DNA of 64,000 nucleotides from Paenibacillus humicola (GCF_028826105.1 NZ_JAQGPL010000001.1:4738501-4802500); one strand, 5' to 3'; positions 7,637 to 16,411 are shown, counted from the first letter of the stretch. Numbers and translations: made by a program. Notes: generated from the letters alone by a model not told the origin.

Positions 7637-9094
7637 CTATGCTCTCCGGCCGGAACTCTGGGCCGTCTGCCTGAAATCGGCCTGGGACTGCTGCGCCTCA
7701 GGAGGCATCCGCTTCGCCGCACCCGTGCGCAGCGCCGCGGCGATCACCGCCTCCCGCACCCGCTGCACGACCTTCTCATTAAAAATGCTCGGAATAATAT
7801 ACTGTTTATCGAGCTCTTCGTCCGTGACGATGGACGCGATCGCCTGCGCCGCCGCCAGCTTCATCTCTTCGTTGATGCACGACGCCCGGCAGTCGAGCGC
7901 GCCGCGGAAAATGCCGGGGAAGCAGAGCACGTTGTTGATCTGGTTCGGCAGGTCGCTGCGTCCCGTCGCCAGCACCGCGACGAGCGGCTCGGCGATTTCG
8001 GGATCGATCTCCGGTTCGGGATTCGCCATCGCGAACACGATCGGATCCTTCGCCATGCGGCCGATATCGGACGCCGTCAGCACGCCCGCCCGGGATACGC
8101 CGATAAAAACGTCGGCTCCCTCGATCACGTCCGACAGCGGGCCTTTCTTGCAGCCGGAATTGGTCATTCCCGCAATACGCTCGTGCGCCGGATGCTGATA
8201 CGTTTCGCCTGCGGCAAGCGCGCCGTCGCGGTCGACCGCGACGAGCTCGCGCACGCCGGCGGCGAGCAAAATTTCGATGCAGGCGACGCCGGCCGCGCCG
8301 ACGCCGCAGACGACGACGGAAATATCCTCGACCCGTTTGCCGACGAGCCGCAGCGCGTTAAGCAGACCGGCTAGCAGCACGACCGCGGTGCCGTGCTGGT
8401 CGTCGTGGAAAACCGGGATGTCGAGCTGCTCCTGCAGCCGGCGCTCGATCTCGAAGCAGCGCGGCGAAGCGATGTCCTCCAGATTGATGCCGCCGAACGT
8501 CGGCGCAATCGCCGTTACGATCCGCACGATCTCGTCGGTATCCTTCGTGGCGAGGCAAATCGGAAACGCGTCCACATCGGCGAACTGCTTGAACAGCATC
8601 GCTTTGCCTTCCATGACCGGCATCGAAGCCTCCGGTCCGATGTCGCCGAGCCCGAGCACGGCCGTCCCGTCGGTGACGATGGCGACCGTGTTGCGCTTGG
8701 CCGTCAGCGTATATGCCTTGGAAGGGTCCTCCTGAATCGCCGCGCAAATCCGGGCGACGCCCGGCGTGTACACCCTTGACAGGTCCTCCCGGTTCTTGAT
8801 CGGCGCCTTCGGCGTTACTTGAATTTTGCCGCCGAGATGCGCCAGAAACGTACTGTCCGATTCGTGCAAAATGCGGATGCCCGGCAGCGCCCTGACGGCG
8901 GCGACAAGCCGGTCGTAAGCGTCGACGTTCAGCTCCACGGTAATGTCGCGAATCGCCGTTTCGCGCGAAGCGCGGATGACGTCGACGGCGACGATGTCCC
9001 CTCCAGCGCGGTTGACCGCAGTCGCGATATCCCCGAACTGCACCTTCGCCGGTTCCATCTCAATACGAAAAATAACGGATGTGCTGATAGCCAT
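7637..9094 (-). CDS. NAD-dependent malic enzyme with N-terminal ACT domain
   Basis: Oxidative decarboxylation of malate to pyruvate, 485 residues. Residues 1-75 form an ACT-like regulatory domain. The malic core shows Tyr109 (VYTPGVA), Lys164 (MEGKAM), metal ligands Glu206-Asp207 (NLED) and Asp231-Asp232 (FHDDQHG), and the NAD motif GVGAAG at 264-269. The ribosome site is weak (AGGTTGG). The promoter region carries the IclR operator TGTTCA-N6-TGAACA found also before the iclR gene at 9319-10068, so it is probably controlled by that regulator. The downstream lar module suggests malate or a related hydroxyacid as common theme, which is inference. Confidence 0.93.
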   Translation of the reverse strand: MAISTSVIFRIEMEPAKVQFGDIATAVNRAGGDIVAVDVIRASRETAIRDITVELNVDAYDRLVAAVRALPGIRILHESDSTFLAHLGGKIQVTPKAPIKNREDLSRVYTPGVARICAAIQEDPSKAYTLTAKRNTVAIVTDGTAVLGLGDIGPEASMPVMEGKAMLFKQFADVDAFPICLATKDTDEIVRIVTAIAPTFGGINLEDIASPRCFEIERRLQEQLDIPVFHDDQHGTAVVLLAGLLNALRLVGKRVEDISVVVCGVGAAGVACIEILLAAGVRELVAVDRDGALAAGETYQHPAHERIAGMTNSGCKKGPLSDVIEGADVFIGVSRAGVLTASDIGRMAKDPIVFAMANPEPEIDPEIAEPLVAVLATGRSDLPNQINNVLCFPGIFRGALDCRASCINEEMKLAAAQAIASIVTDEELDKQYIIPSIFNEKVVQRVREAVIAAALRTGAAKRMPPEAQQSQADFRQTAQSSGRRA

Positions 9095-9113
9095 TTGCCG
9101 TTCACCAACCTTT

Positions 9114-9131
9114 TGTTCATTATTTTGAACA
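9114..9131. promoter_or_regulatory. IclR-type operator upstream of malic enzyme
   Basis: Perfect inverted repeat TGTTCA-TTATTT-TGAACA, 20 bases before the malic enzyme start. The same half-sites and spacing occur upstream of the iclR gene (10118-10135). Confidence 0.7.
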
Positions 9132-9261
9132 CTGTTTATTATATTGATTTTAATTCATTCTTGCATAGTTTCCGGGGCGGTGTCAATACGCAGACGCGGC
9201 CGCCGCACGCTTTTCAGGAGAATCCGCGGGAGCCGCACCCGGCAGGAGCGCCGGCAATAGA

Positions 9262-9301
9262 AAAGTCCCGGACGCCGGCCATGCGCCGGTATCCGGGACT
9301 T
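9262..9301 (-). terminator. Intrinsic terminator of the IclR gene
   Basis: A 10-base outer stem AAGTCCCGGA/TCCGGGACTT plus an inner CCGGC/GCCGG stem is followed on the minus strand by TTTTCTATT. It begins 18 bases after the iclR stop. Confidence 0.85.
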
Positions 9302-9318
9302 ATCCCTGTTCCTTTCGA

Positions 9319-10068
9319 TTACATGGATGTCGACAGCACATCCGCAAGCGCCTTGATTTCGCGCATCGCTTCCGCTTTCTTGCCTTCCCAGCTGTGAACC
9401 GGCATCGAGCAGCTGACCGCCGCAACAGCCTCCCCGCTGCGGTTTAGTACCGGGGCGGCGACGCAGCAGAAGCCCATGACGCCTTCCTGAAGGTCCATGG
9501 AGTAACCTTTCTGGCGGACCTCAGTCAGCTCCTTCATAAACGCGTCGCGCGAGCCGATCGTATGAACCGTCACCTTGCGCAGCGTCTCGTCCCGCAGCAC
9601 CGCCCGCACCTCCTCCTCCGGACGAAAAGCGAGCAGCGATTTCCCGAGTCCGGTCGCATGCGCGGGAAAACGCACGCCGACGCCCGACACCATCTGAACG
9701 GGAGTCGGCGCCTCGATTTTGGCGAGATACTGCACATCGCCGCCTTCCAGCCTGGCCAGCTGCACGGACTCCCGCAGCCGGCGCATGACCGGCTCCCCGT
9801 TCCGCCGGAATTGTTCGATCAAGTCATACTGGCGGAAGTAGGCGCTTCCGAAATCGCCCATGGCGCTGCCGGCCGCATACGTCTCGTTGCGGTCGCGGTC
9901 GACCCAGTGCAGCCGCTCCATCGTGCTGAGCAGCGAATATAGCGTGCTCTTGCTGATGCCGAGCCGCCTCGACAAATCCGACAGCTTCCAGACGTATGGC
10001 TCCTCCGCCAGCAGCTTCAGCACCGCATGGGCCCGGTCCAGCGCGGGAACGGAATACTTTTCACTCAT
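9319..10068 (-). CDS. IclR-family transcriptional regulator
   Basis: A 249-residue regulator with an N-terminal winged helix-turn-helix (residues 8-70, LSRRLGISKSTLYSLLSTM as recognition region) and a C-terminal IclR effector domain (FPAHATGLGKSLLA). GGAGTGTGCAGCA precedes the ATG. Its own promoter region and that of the downstream malic enzyme carry the same palindrome, so autoregulation and control of malic enzyme are likely. IclR effectors are usually small carboxylic acids, which would fit malate or a hydroxyacid; the actual effector is unknown. Confidence 0.93.
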   Translation of the reverse strand: MSEKYSVPALDRAHAVLKLLAEEPYVWKLSDLSRRLGISKSTLYSLLSTMERLHWVDRDRNETYAAGSAMGDFGSAYFRQYDLIEQFRRNGEPVMRRLRESVQLARLEGGDVQYLAKIEAPTPVQMVSGVGVRFPAHATGLGKSLLAFRPEEEVRAVLRDETLRKVTVHTIGSRDAFMKELTEVRQKGYSMDLQEGVMGFCCVAAPVLNRSGEAVAAVSCSMPVHSWEGKKAEAMREIKALADVLSTSM

Positions 10069-10115
10069 TGCTGCACACTCCTGAACGCGTTAAAATAGGG
10101 TTCGACAATTCAAAC

Positions 10116-10137
10116 ATTGTTCATCATAATGAACAAT
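10116..10137. promoter_or_regulatory. IclR-type operator upstream of its own gene
   Basis: An 8-base-arm palindrome ATTGTTCA-TCATAA-TGAACAAT lies 48 bases before the iclR start. Its core TGTTCA-N6-TGAACA is identical to the site before the malic enzyme gene. Confidence 0.7.
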
Positions 10138-10220
10138 CGATTTTCCCGAATCGTATCATACCCTTCCACGAACGTCAACTGCGCCGAAAAACGATAGTGT
10201 TTGCGAAAAACAGGCAGACC

Positions 10221-10258
10221 AAAAAAACGGGCAGTCAAGCTCCGGCTTGACTGCCCGT
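10221..10258 (-). terminator. Intrinsic terminator of the KapD-like gene
   Basis: A 13-base perfect stem (ACGGGCAGTCAAG/CTTGACTGCCCGT) is followed by a run of seven T on the minus strand, 30 bases after the stop. Confidence 0.9.
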
Positions 10259-10287
10259 TCTTCTGTCCGGCACGCGGTCCCCGGCGG

Positions 10288-11076
10288 CTAACCGATCGGG
10301 CTTCGCGCCGCTTTGGCGGCCGCGGCCTGCTGCGCCTTCGCCACCTCCGCGGCGAAAACCTCCTGCAGCTCCGCTTCTTTGCGAGGATTGTCCAGCGGTT
10401 TGTCCTTGAAATAACGTTCCACGACCCATTCCCAAGAGGGCGCCAGCTTCTGCGAAAGCTGCGTCCGGACGGCATTTTTCACGATGCGCCGCTCCTTGGC
10501 GTTAGAGAACGTGTCCTTGTACTGCTGCACCCGTTCGAAATCGAGCGAGCCGAATATTTTCCGGAACACCTCGGCCGTCATTTTCGCGTCGTCCAGCGCC
10601 CGGTGCGCCGATCCCTCCTGGACGATGTTCAAATCCTGCAGAGCGGCTTCGACGCTGACGTCGTTCGTCACGTTCTTATAACGAAGGTAGCCCTTCAACA
10701 GGTCGAAATATCGGGCCGCCATCCAGTACGAGTCGTCCAGCTTGTGCATCCGCGTATCGAACACGATCCGCTTCAGATCCTCCCCGCCCCACGTCACGAA
10801 CAGCACCTCGTCGCTTTGCCGCAGCCACTCGAGGAACTGCCCGATTACGTTACGGAAGCCGCTCGCACGGTCGATGCCTTCCTGCGGAATGCCCGTTTTC
10901 TTCTTGATAAAATCGTTCAGCTTGGCAAAATAGACCGGCTTGATGAGGGCGGAAAATTCGTCCTTCTGCCGCAGCTCTCCGTCCAGCCGGACCGCTCCGA
11001 TCTCGATAACCTCCATCGGCAAATCGCTCGCGAATTTGCGTCCGTTAAATTCGATATCCAGGATAATATAATCCAA
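10288..11076 (-). CDS. DEDDh 3'-5' exonuclease, KapD-like
   Basis: Exonuclease of the DnaQ/RNase T fold, 262 residues. The DEDDh catalytic set is visible: Asp7 and Glu9 (ILDIEF), Asp100 (GGEDLKRI), and His158 with Asp163 (AHRALDDA). The roughly 80-residue C-terminal extension is rich in Lys and Ala and ends in a coiled-coil-like segment. B. subtilis KapD, an inhibitor of the KinA sporulation pathway, is the nearest relative I can name; the assignment rests on overall pattern. A single-gene transcript with its own terminator is likely. Confidence 0.8.
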   Translation of the reverse strand: MDYIILDIEFNGRKFASDLPMEVIEIGAVRLDGELRQKDEFSALIKPVYFAKLNDFIKKKTGIPQEGIDRASGFRNVIGQFLEWLRQSDEVLFVTWGGEDLKRIVFDTRMHKLDDSYWMAARYFDLLKGYLRYKNVTNDVSVEAALQDLNIVQEGSAHRALDDAKMTAEVFRKIFGSLDFERVQQYKDTFSNAKERRIVKNAVRTQLSQKLAPSWEWVVERYFKDKPLDNPRKEAELQEVFAAEVAKAQQAAAAKAARSPIG

Positions 11077-11130
11077 ATTAAATGGCCTCCGTCTGATTGG
11101 TACCCGCGTGTTCTATTCTACCAGAAAAAC

Positions 11131-11220
11131 GCCGCCAAGCTAAATGCCGCCCGGGCAAGGCTCTTGACCTGCCGCCAAGCTAAATGCCGTTCATGCGAGG
11201 CTCTTGACCTGCCGCCAGGC
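11131..11220. repeat. 40-base tandem duplication of the 3' end of the ParB-like gene
   Basis: Units 11131-11170 and 11171-11210 are near-identical, and a third partial copy begins at 11211 inside the coding region. The repeated sequence contains the last codons (Q-V-K-S-L-A) of the ParB-like gene; its stop is at 11191-11193 in the second unit, and the first unit is an extra copy lying downstream. Confidence 0.85.
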
Positions 11221-12420
11221 TTCAAGCTCGCGCTCCAAATGCCTAAGCAGCTCGTCGACGCCGGCGACGAAATCCGCCCGGGCGGCCGCGTCCATCGCCC
11301 GGATCAGGCGCGCCGCTTCCTGCGTCAGCGAATCGCGCCTTTGCGCGGCGGCCAGCAGCTCCCGCAGCCGGTCCTGCACCGGCGCGCCGTCCGCGGCTCC
11401 CGGCGCGGCCAGTCCGCCGCCAAGCGGCTCTGGCGCGCCGCCGGGCGCCGGGCCGCCCTGCCGCCCCGGCGCCGCGGATTGCCCGGCCGGCGGGAGCGCC
11501 GCCGCGCCGGCCTGCCCGGGCGCTGCAGGCGCTTCGCCGCCCGGCTGCGCTTCCGGCGCCGAAGCGGCGCCGCCCGGCTGCGCTTCCGGCGCCGAAGCGG
11601 CGCCGTCCGCGGCATTCCCCGCGGACGACGGCGTTGCCGGCGGCTGAGCTGCCGCCGGCACGCCGGGCTGCGCCTTCGCCGTCTTCGGCGCAGCCGGCTT
11701 GGCGCGCTCCGCTTTGTTCTGCTCGAACACGGACCACGTTTCGAGCAGCTCGCGTCCCGTTTTATACAAGAGCTTGTCCTTCGTGCCGGACGAGATGCTT
11801 TTGTCCTTGAAGAGGCGGGCGATCTTCTTCACGTCGCTAACGGGCAGCTCGTCCCGTGCGGCGATGAGCGCCAGCGGATCGCGATGCTCGAGCGGCAAAT
11901 CCTTGAGCGGCAGCAGCTGCTCCTCCGTCAGCAGGTCCTTGCGGATTTCCGTTCCGCTCACGACCCGCTTTTTCACCGCGCCGCCGAATTTCAGCAGCTC
12001 GCATTTGTTGCGGATATACGACTCCGGTTTACCCAGCTTACCGGACAAATATTTGACCGAGCTGCTGAATTTCGGATTGTTCAGCAGCTTGTCGAACGCT
12101 TCCGCCTCCTCGATCGGCGAGAAGCCTTCGCGCGTCAAATTTTCGGCAATCTGCTCCAAATAAATATCCGTCTCGTCCGTCGCCGCCGATACGATGCATG
12201 GAATCGTCGCTTTTCCCAGCAGCCGGCAGGCTTTATACCGGCGATTGCCATATATGATGACATAACGCCCGTTCCCGGCCGTCCTTACTTTTATCGGCGA
12301 CAGCAGGCCAAGCTCTCCGATGCTGCGCATGAGCTCCTGAAGCGCTTCTTCATCGAAGCGGTAACGGGGCTGGCCGGTGTCTTCGTCGATTTGGTCGATC
12401 GGAATGTCTACGATGTTCAC
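11191..12420 (-). CDS. ParB/Spo0J-like nuclease-fold protein with a long Pro-Ala-rich linker
   Basis: A 409-residue protein. Residues 1-95 form the ParB/sulfiredoxin domain with GNRRYKA (58-64, the CTP-binding patch of ParB proteins) and a box II-like segment AENLTREGFSPIEEA (92-106); residues 110-230 form the helical DNA-binding region. A 120-residue low-complexity linker follows, with two copies of a GAASAPEAQPG unit, then a short amphipathic C-terminus. GTG is the start after GGAGAGG. No ParA lies beside it, so it is an orphan rather than the chromosome-partition parB. Its role could be nucleoid-related regulation; this is unproven. Confidence 0.8.
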   Translation of the reverse strand: MNIVDIPIDQIDEDTGQPRYRFDEEALQELMRSIGELGLLSPIKVRTAGNGRYVIIYGNRRYKACRLLGKATIPCIVSAATDETDIYLEQIAENLTREGFSPIEEAEAFDKLLNNPKFSSSVKYLSGKLGKPESYIRNKCELLKFGGAVKKRVVSGTEIRKDLLTEEQLLPLKDLPLEHRDPLALIAARDELPVSDVKKIARLFKDKSISSGTKDKLLYKTGRELLETWSVFEQNKAERAKPAAPKTAKAQPGVPAAAQPPATPSSAGNAADGAASAPEAQPGGAASAPEAQPGGEAPAAPGQAGAAALPPAGQSAAPGRQGGPAPGGAPEPLGGGLAAPGAADGAPVQDRLRELLAAAQRRDSLTQEAARLIRAMDAAARADFVAGVDELLRHLERELEAWRQVKSLA

Positions 12421-12567
12421 TCGGTGCCTCTCCTCGCGTTCGTAATGCCGCCGGTCATGGCGGGAATATTACGATTATACCACGTACCGCAGACCGGGAA
12501 ACGTTCCTCCTGCCCGGAAAAGGCCGAAGCTGCCGATGCTTGAGCGCAATGAAACGATCCGATGCAG

Positions 12568-12610
12568 CAAAAAAAAAGGCCGAAACGGCTCGTTATGAAC
12601 CGTTTCGGCC
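12568..12610 (-). terminator. Intrinsic terminator of the solute-binding lipoprotein gene
   Basis: A perfect 11-base stem GGCCGAAACGG/CCGTTTCGGCC is followed by about ten T on the minus strand, 12 bases after the stop. Confidence 0.92.
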
Positions 12611-12622
12611 GTCCGTTTACGT

Positions 12623-14047
12623 TCAGCCTGCGCCCGTGCCGCTTCCCGACTGCGACGACTGCGCTTTGTTCGCCTCGTCGGCCAGCGCCTTCTGCAGCTC
12701 CTGCTGGCCCTGCGTCTGGATATCCGCCAAAGCCTGATCGAGCGAGGCTTTACCATCCGGCACTTCCTTCAGCTTCTGCTGCGCCATCCCGAAAAACGAC
12801 ATGAGAAAGCTCTGCGGGAGCTTGCTGTAAGCCTCGTTAAGCGAAGCATTCGACGGCTTCAGACTGTAGAACGCCTTCATATTATGATTGCCGTCGTCCT
12901 GGATATACGCTGTCCGGACAGGGAGTGTGCCGTCCTGCAGCTTGGATGCCAATCTGGCGTAATCCTCGCTCGTCACATACCGGATAAATTCCTTGGCCGT
13001 GTCGGCGTTGACCGATTTGGCGTTCACGGCGTAAATCTGGTTGAACGACATGTAGGAGGTGGAATCCGGATTGTTCGGATCGACCGGCATCGTCACGATA
13101 TCCCAGTTTTTGATCGCTTTGTCCGCCGCTCTCGTCTGCGCTTCCTTGATTTGCTGCAAATAGTAGCCGCCCTGCAATACCATGCCGACCATGCCCGCGA
13201 TAAAAGGATCCTGCAGCAGGTAATCCTCGTAGCTCGTGCTGCCGCTTGTCGGAGTCGGCGTTTCCGAATAAAGCGTGCCGGATTTCATCGCACTCAGCGC
13301 CGTTTGGAATACTTTCTTCCATGCGGGCGTATTGATGGTCACCTGCTTGGTGGCCGGATTGACCGTACTGAGATTTTCGGAAGAACCGATCAGGCTGCCG
13401 AGCTGATAAAGATCGGTGGTATAGCCGAGCGAAAGCCCGTAAACCCGGCTGTCCTTCGTGCCGTCCGTCGGAAACCGCTGCGCGAGCTGAATCATCTGGT
13501 CCCAGCTCATTTTATCGGTTGGCGGCGAGATGCCGTATTTATTGAACAAGTCCTTATTGTAAAACACGACCTGACTGTAAAAGATGGGGGAAAGGCCGTA
13601 CAGCTTTCCGCCGGTCAGCCCCTTCATATAATCGAGATAGCCGGGGATGAGCGTCTCCTGGTGATAGTTTTTATCCTGAACCACCGTATCGAGCTCCAGC
13701 AGCCGGTTCTCTCCGGCAAATTTGGTCAGCTGATCCGGGGTCAGCATCACGACGTCGGGCTGTTCCTTGTCGACGAATTTCTCCAGCTCGGCTTCGGGAT
13801 CTTTGTTCGGATCGAACGGGCCGTTCTGCTGATTGGTGACGACGGTTACGTCCACATCCGGATGAACCGCCGAATACGCGAGCCCGAGCTGACTGTAAAA
13901 CGATCTTTCGTCGTAAAACATCACCTTCAATGCTTTTTTTTCCGTGCTTTTCTGCGGGCTTCCGCCAGTCAGACTGCATCCCGCCAGCACAATCGGCATG
14001 CAGGCCAGCCCGATCATGGCGATTTGCCTGAAGCGTAAATCCTTCAA
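12623..14047 (-). CDS. Extracellular solute-binding lipoprotein (family 1), orphan
   Basis: A secreted lipoprotein of about 474 residues. A TTG start is preferred because AGGAG lies 8 bases upstream; a GTG three codons earlier sits directly on that site. The signal peptide ends in the lipobox LAGC with Cys24. The mature part has the type II periplasmic-binding fold of sugar ABC transporters (for example GGKLYGLSPIFYSQVVFYNKD). No permease gene adjoins it and it has its own terminator, so it may serve a remote permease or act as a sensor. The C-terminal tail is Gln/Ser/Gly-rich. Confidence 0.85.
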   Translation of the reverse strand: MKDLRFRQIAMIGLACMPIVLAGCSLTGGSPQKSTEKKALKVMFYDERSFYSQLGLAYSAVHPDVDVTVVTNQQNGPFDPNKDPEAELEKFVDKEQPDVVMLTPDQLTKFAGENRLLELDTVVQDKNYHQETLIPGYLDYMKGLTGGKLYGLSPIFYSQVVFYNKDLFNKYGISPPTDKMSWDQMIQLAQRFPTDGTKDSRVYGLSLGYTTDLYQLGSLIGSSENLSTVNPATKQVTINTPAWKKVFQTALSAMKSGTLYSETPTPTSGSTSYEDYLLQDPFIAGMVGMVLQGGYYLQQIKEAQTRAADKAIKNWDIVTMPVDPNNPDSTSYMSFNQIYAVNAKSVNADTAKEFIRYVTSEDYARLASKLQDGTLPVRTAYIQDDGNHNMKAFYSLKPSNASLNEAYSKLPQSFLMSFFGMAQQKLKEVPDGKASLDQALADIQTQGQQELQKALADEANKAQSSQSGSGTGAG

Positions 14048-14326
14048 CTCCCACACTCCTCTTTTCGAATTCGATCGGTTAATCCTAAATTTTCCTTGTA
14101 AATTGTATCATATATTTTCTATCAAATCCCATATTTTACACTTAAAATCTTGCTAAAATATACGTGCGTCAGCGGACGGGCTCCGGCTGGCGCACACGTC
14201 GTGCAGCTGGCAGGTTCGACGCTTGTTTGCTAGGTCAGCGTTGCCAAATGGGTATAAACATGCTAAGTTAAAAGTAGCTTTCTTTTGGTTTTAGTTACCT
14301 ATTTCAAATAGGGATGGTGCAGCCGA

Positions 14327-14575
14327 ATGCCGCAGAAAGAAGTTAGACTTGCCGTTCCCGACCGGGATGGCCAGCTGTCGCTTATGTTCGCAAGAGGCGG
14401 TCCGCGAGCCGGCTCCGGCCGAAAAGCGATCGGCGAAACGAAAAAAATATCGCTGACTTTGCCCGGGGAAACGTGGGAGGCGATTGAGCGGCAGTGCGCC
14501 GCCCTCGGCTGCTCGAAATCCGAGCTGCTGCGGACGCTGATCCATGCGGGAATGGCGAACGGGGAACGGGGGTGA
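14327..14575 (+). CDS. Small ribbon-helix-helix-like DNA-binding protein
   Basis: An 82-residue protein with a basic GGPRAGSGRK segment (AT-hook-like, residues 24-33) followed by KKISLTLPGETWEAIERQ, which resembles the strand and first helix of a ribbon-helix-helix (CopG/MetJ) fold, and SKSELLRTLIHAG as second helix. A GGGATGG site lies upstream. The stop is followed 4 bases on by the start of the truncated dnaN-like gene, so the two formed an operon. Such short RHH proteins are often regulators or antitoxins; no toxin is adjacent. Confidence 0.65.
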   Translation: MPQKEVRLAVPDRDGQLSLMFARGGPRAGSGRKAIGETKKISLTLPGETWEAIERQCAALGCSKSELLRTLIHAGMANGERG

Positions 14576-14579
14576 GCGG

Positions 14580-15039
14580 GTGCGGATTATCGCTGACCGG
14601 AACGAGCTGCTACGCGCTTTGAAGTATACAACCCATGCGATATCGGCCGATGCTTCGGAACAGCCAATCATGAACGGGCTAAAAATCGAAGCCGGCTCCG
14701 GAAGCCTTACGCTGACGGCCGTCAAGACCGGCCTGTCCATACAGGCCGCGATACCCGCTCAAACGAGCGGCTTGCCTGGCGGCACGCACGGCGCTGCCGT
14801 CATCCCGGCACGGTATTTGACCGATATTTTCCGGCGGCTGCCCGCCGGGCCGGTAACGATTGAAGCGGCGGATTCGTCTCGCCTCACCATTCGGGCGGGA
14901 GCCTCCGTCTTCCGGCTGCACGGCATGAATCCGGCACATTTTCCGCAAATTGCGCTGCCGCCGGAAGCCAAAGGATCGGTAAAGCTGTCCAGCCGGCTGT
15001 TGAAGGAGGCCATCAAAGAGGTCGCTTGCGCTGCCTCGC
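14580..15039 (+). pseudogene. 3'-truncated DnaN-like (sliding clamp) gene
   Basis: From a GTG at 14580 about 153 codons match the start of DNA polymerase III beta subunit: VRIIADRNELLRAL, IMNGLKIEA, AAVIPARYLTDIFRRLP, RLHGMNPAHFPQI and the opening of domain 2, LKEAIKEVACAAS. A full clamp has about 380 residues in three domains; similarity stops at about 15039, the frame has no stop codon before the terminator at 15065-15111, and the DNA beyond is the antisense of the amidase gene. It is therefore a remnant of a second clamp gene, probably not functional. Confidence 0.75.
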
Positions 15040-15064
15040 TGCCTTCCTACAAAAGCTGCCGCCA

Positions 15065-15111
15065 CAAAAAAAAGCTGGAGCGGAAACGTTACGTTTCCCT
15101 CCAACTTTTTT
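15065..15111. terminator. Bidirectional terminator between dnaN remnant and amidase
   Basis: A TGGA-c-GGAAACG/CGTTTCC-c-TCCA hairpin with loop TTA has eight A before and six T after, so it can stop transcription from both sides. The amidase stop is 36 bases away. Confidence 0.85.
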
Positions 15112-15146
15112 GCTTGAGTGACTTATTGGACAGCGCCTGTTCATTC

Positions 15147-16274
15147 CTATTGAAAATAATCCTGCAGGCCGGCCGCGATGGCATTGGCCGCGTCCCGCTG
15201 GAAGCTGGACGTCCGGACCAGCTTCTCGTCCTGCTTGTTGGTCAGAAACCCGAGCTCCACCAGCGCCGCTGGCTGGTTATTCTCGCGCAGCACATGGAAA
15301 TCGCCGAACGAGATGCCGTTGTTCTTCAGCCCGACCGCATTCTTGCCGAGATGGCCGTCGATGGCGCGCGCCAGCGGCTCGTCTTTGTTTTCCGAATAAT
15401 AAAAAGCCAGCGTGCCGGAAGTATTCTTCGTGGAAGAGTTGTAATGAATGCTGACGAACGCATCGGCTCTTGCCGACTCGCTGATCTCCACCCGGTCGGA
15501 CAGCGAAGGCTTGGTGTCGCTGGTGCGGGTCATAATGACCTTCGCGCCGAGGCTGCGCAGCCTGTCCGCCAAGAGCTTCCCGGTGCTGAGCGTCAAGTCC
15601 TTCTCTTCCGTGCCCAAATAGGTGCCGATCATGCCCGGATCGTCGCCGCCATGGCCGGGATCGACCACGATGACCTTGCCGCGGAGGCCGCCGTGCGCGG
15701 AAGGCGGCTTATTTTCGGATGAAGCCCCGGCCGATGCGCCGCCGATATATTGGCCGGACATCCACCCTTCGACCCGGCTTTCGGTCAGCACCTTAAACCA
15801 GCCGCTTTTGCTGTCCAGGAGGTTGACCTTGTCCCCTTTGCTGAGGCTGCCGATCATATCGTAGCTCGTTCCCGGCCCTTTGCGGATACGAACGGAATCG
15901 CCCGTCACGACTCCTTGGTCGGAGACGGAAGCAATATGTACGTCGTCCTTGCCTTTTCCAGAGGAGCCCGCCGTAGACGCCGTGGACGCCGACGCGCCCT
16001 TTGACGATGTCTTCACCAGATAATAGCCGGCCACCCAGCCGGACAGGCTGCCGGCCTTGACCTTCATCCACCCGTACTGCTCGTCCGAGACGGCTACCGT
16101 CTCGCCCTGCTTCAGGTACCCGACCTCGTCGGCGCTGCCGCTCGGTTCATCGCGCACGGTAAGCGTATCCACCGAAACCTTGTAGGTGCCCGCGGTTCCC
16201 GCTTCGGCGGGAATCGCCCGTGCTGCGCCCAGGAACAACAGGGCAATCAACATTCCGCATACGATTTTTTTCAA
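15147..16274 (-). CDS. N-acetylmuramoyl-L-alanine amidase with two SH3 domains
   Basis: Secreted peptidoglycan hydrolase that cleaves the MurNAc-L-Ala bond, 375 residues. A TTG start is chosen because GGAGAGG lies 8 bases upstream. A signal peptide (LKKIVCGMLIALLFLGAARA) is followed by two bacterial SH3 domains (about 30-88 and 117-178) joined by a Ser/Ala-rich linker, then Amidase_3 from about 200. Zinc ligands and catalytic Glu are visible: His208 (DPGHGG), Glu223 or Glu224 (GTEEKDL), His277 (SIHYNS), Glu340 (VELGF). It is monocistronic. Confidence 0.93.
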   Translation of the reverse strand: MKKIVCGMLIALLFLGAARAIPAEAGTAGTYKVSVDTLTVRDEPSGSADEVGYLKQGETVAVSDEQYGWMKVKAGSLSGWVAGYYLVKTSSKGASASTASTAGSSGKGKDDVHIASVSDQGVVTGDSVRIRKGPGTSYDMIGSLSKGDKVNLLDSKSGWFKVLTESRVEGWMSGQYIGGASAGASSENKPPSAHGGLRGKVIVVDPGHGGDDPGMIGTYLGTEEKDLTLSTGKLLADRLRSLGAKVIMTRTSDTKPSLSDRVEISESARADAFVSIHYNSSTKNTSGTLAFYYSENKDEPLARAIDGHLGKNAVGLKNNGISFGDFHVLRENNQPAALVELGFLTNKQDEKLVRTSSFQRDAANAIAAGLQDYFQ

Positions 16275-16311
16275 TGCCCAAACCTCTCCATTGGTGTTTT
16301 TTGTATTGTTC

Positions 16312-16317
16312 ATTATA
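16312..16317 (-). promoter_or_regulatory. -10 box of the amidase promoter
   Basis: A perfect TATAAT on the minus strand lies 38 bases before the TTG start. No good -35 for sigma-A is seen at 16-18 bases. Confidence 0.4.
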
Positions 16318-16388
16318 TCAACGTCTGGGAGAATTGGGCACCCCTTTTCAAAGATTCATGACGTAATTTCGTTCAGAAGAACCGAACG

Positions 16389-16411
16389 GGAGCCCGCGGC
16401 AGCCGGGCTCC
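16389..16411 (-). terminator. Possible terminator at the end of the mannosidase operon
   Basis: An 8-base GC-rich stem GGAGCCCG/CGGGCTCC lies 10 bases after the last gene; the T-tract after it is weak (GTTCGGTTCTTC). Confidence 0.45.

Noticed and set aside
10201..12543. A 780-codon plus-strand open frame across the KapD-like and ParB-like genes
   Set aside because: It is antisense to two well-supported genes, is rich in Arg, has no ribosome site and shows no family motif; long antisense frames are common in GC-rich DNA.
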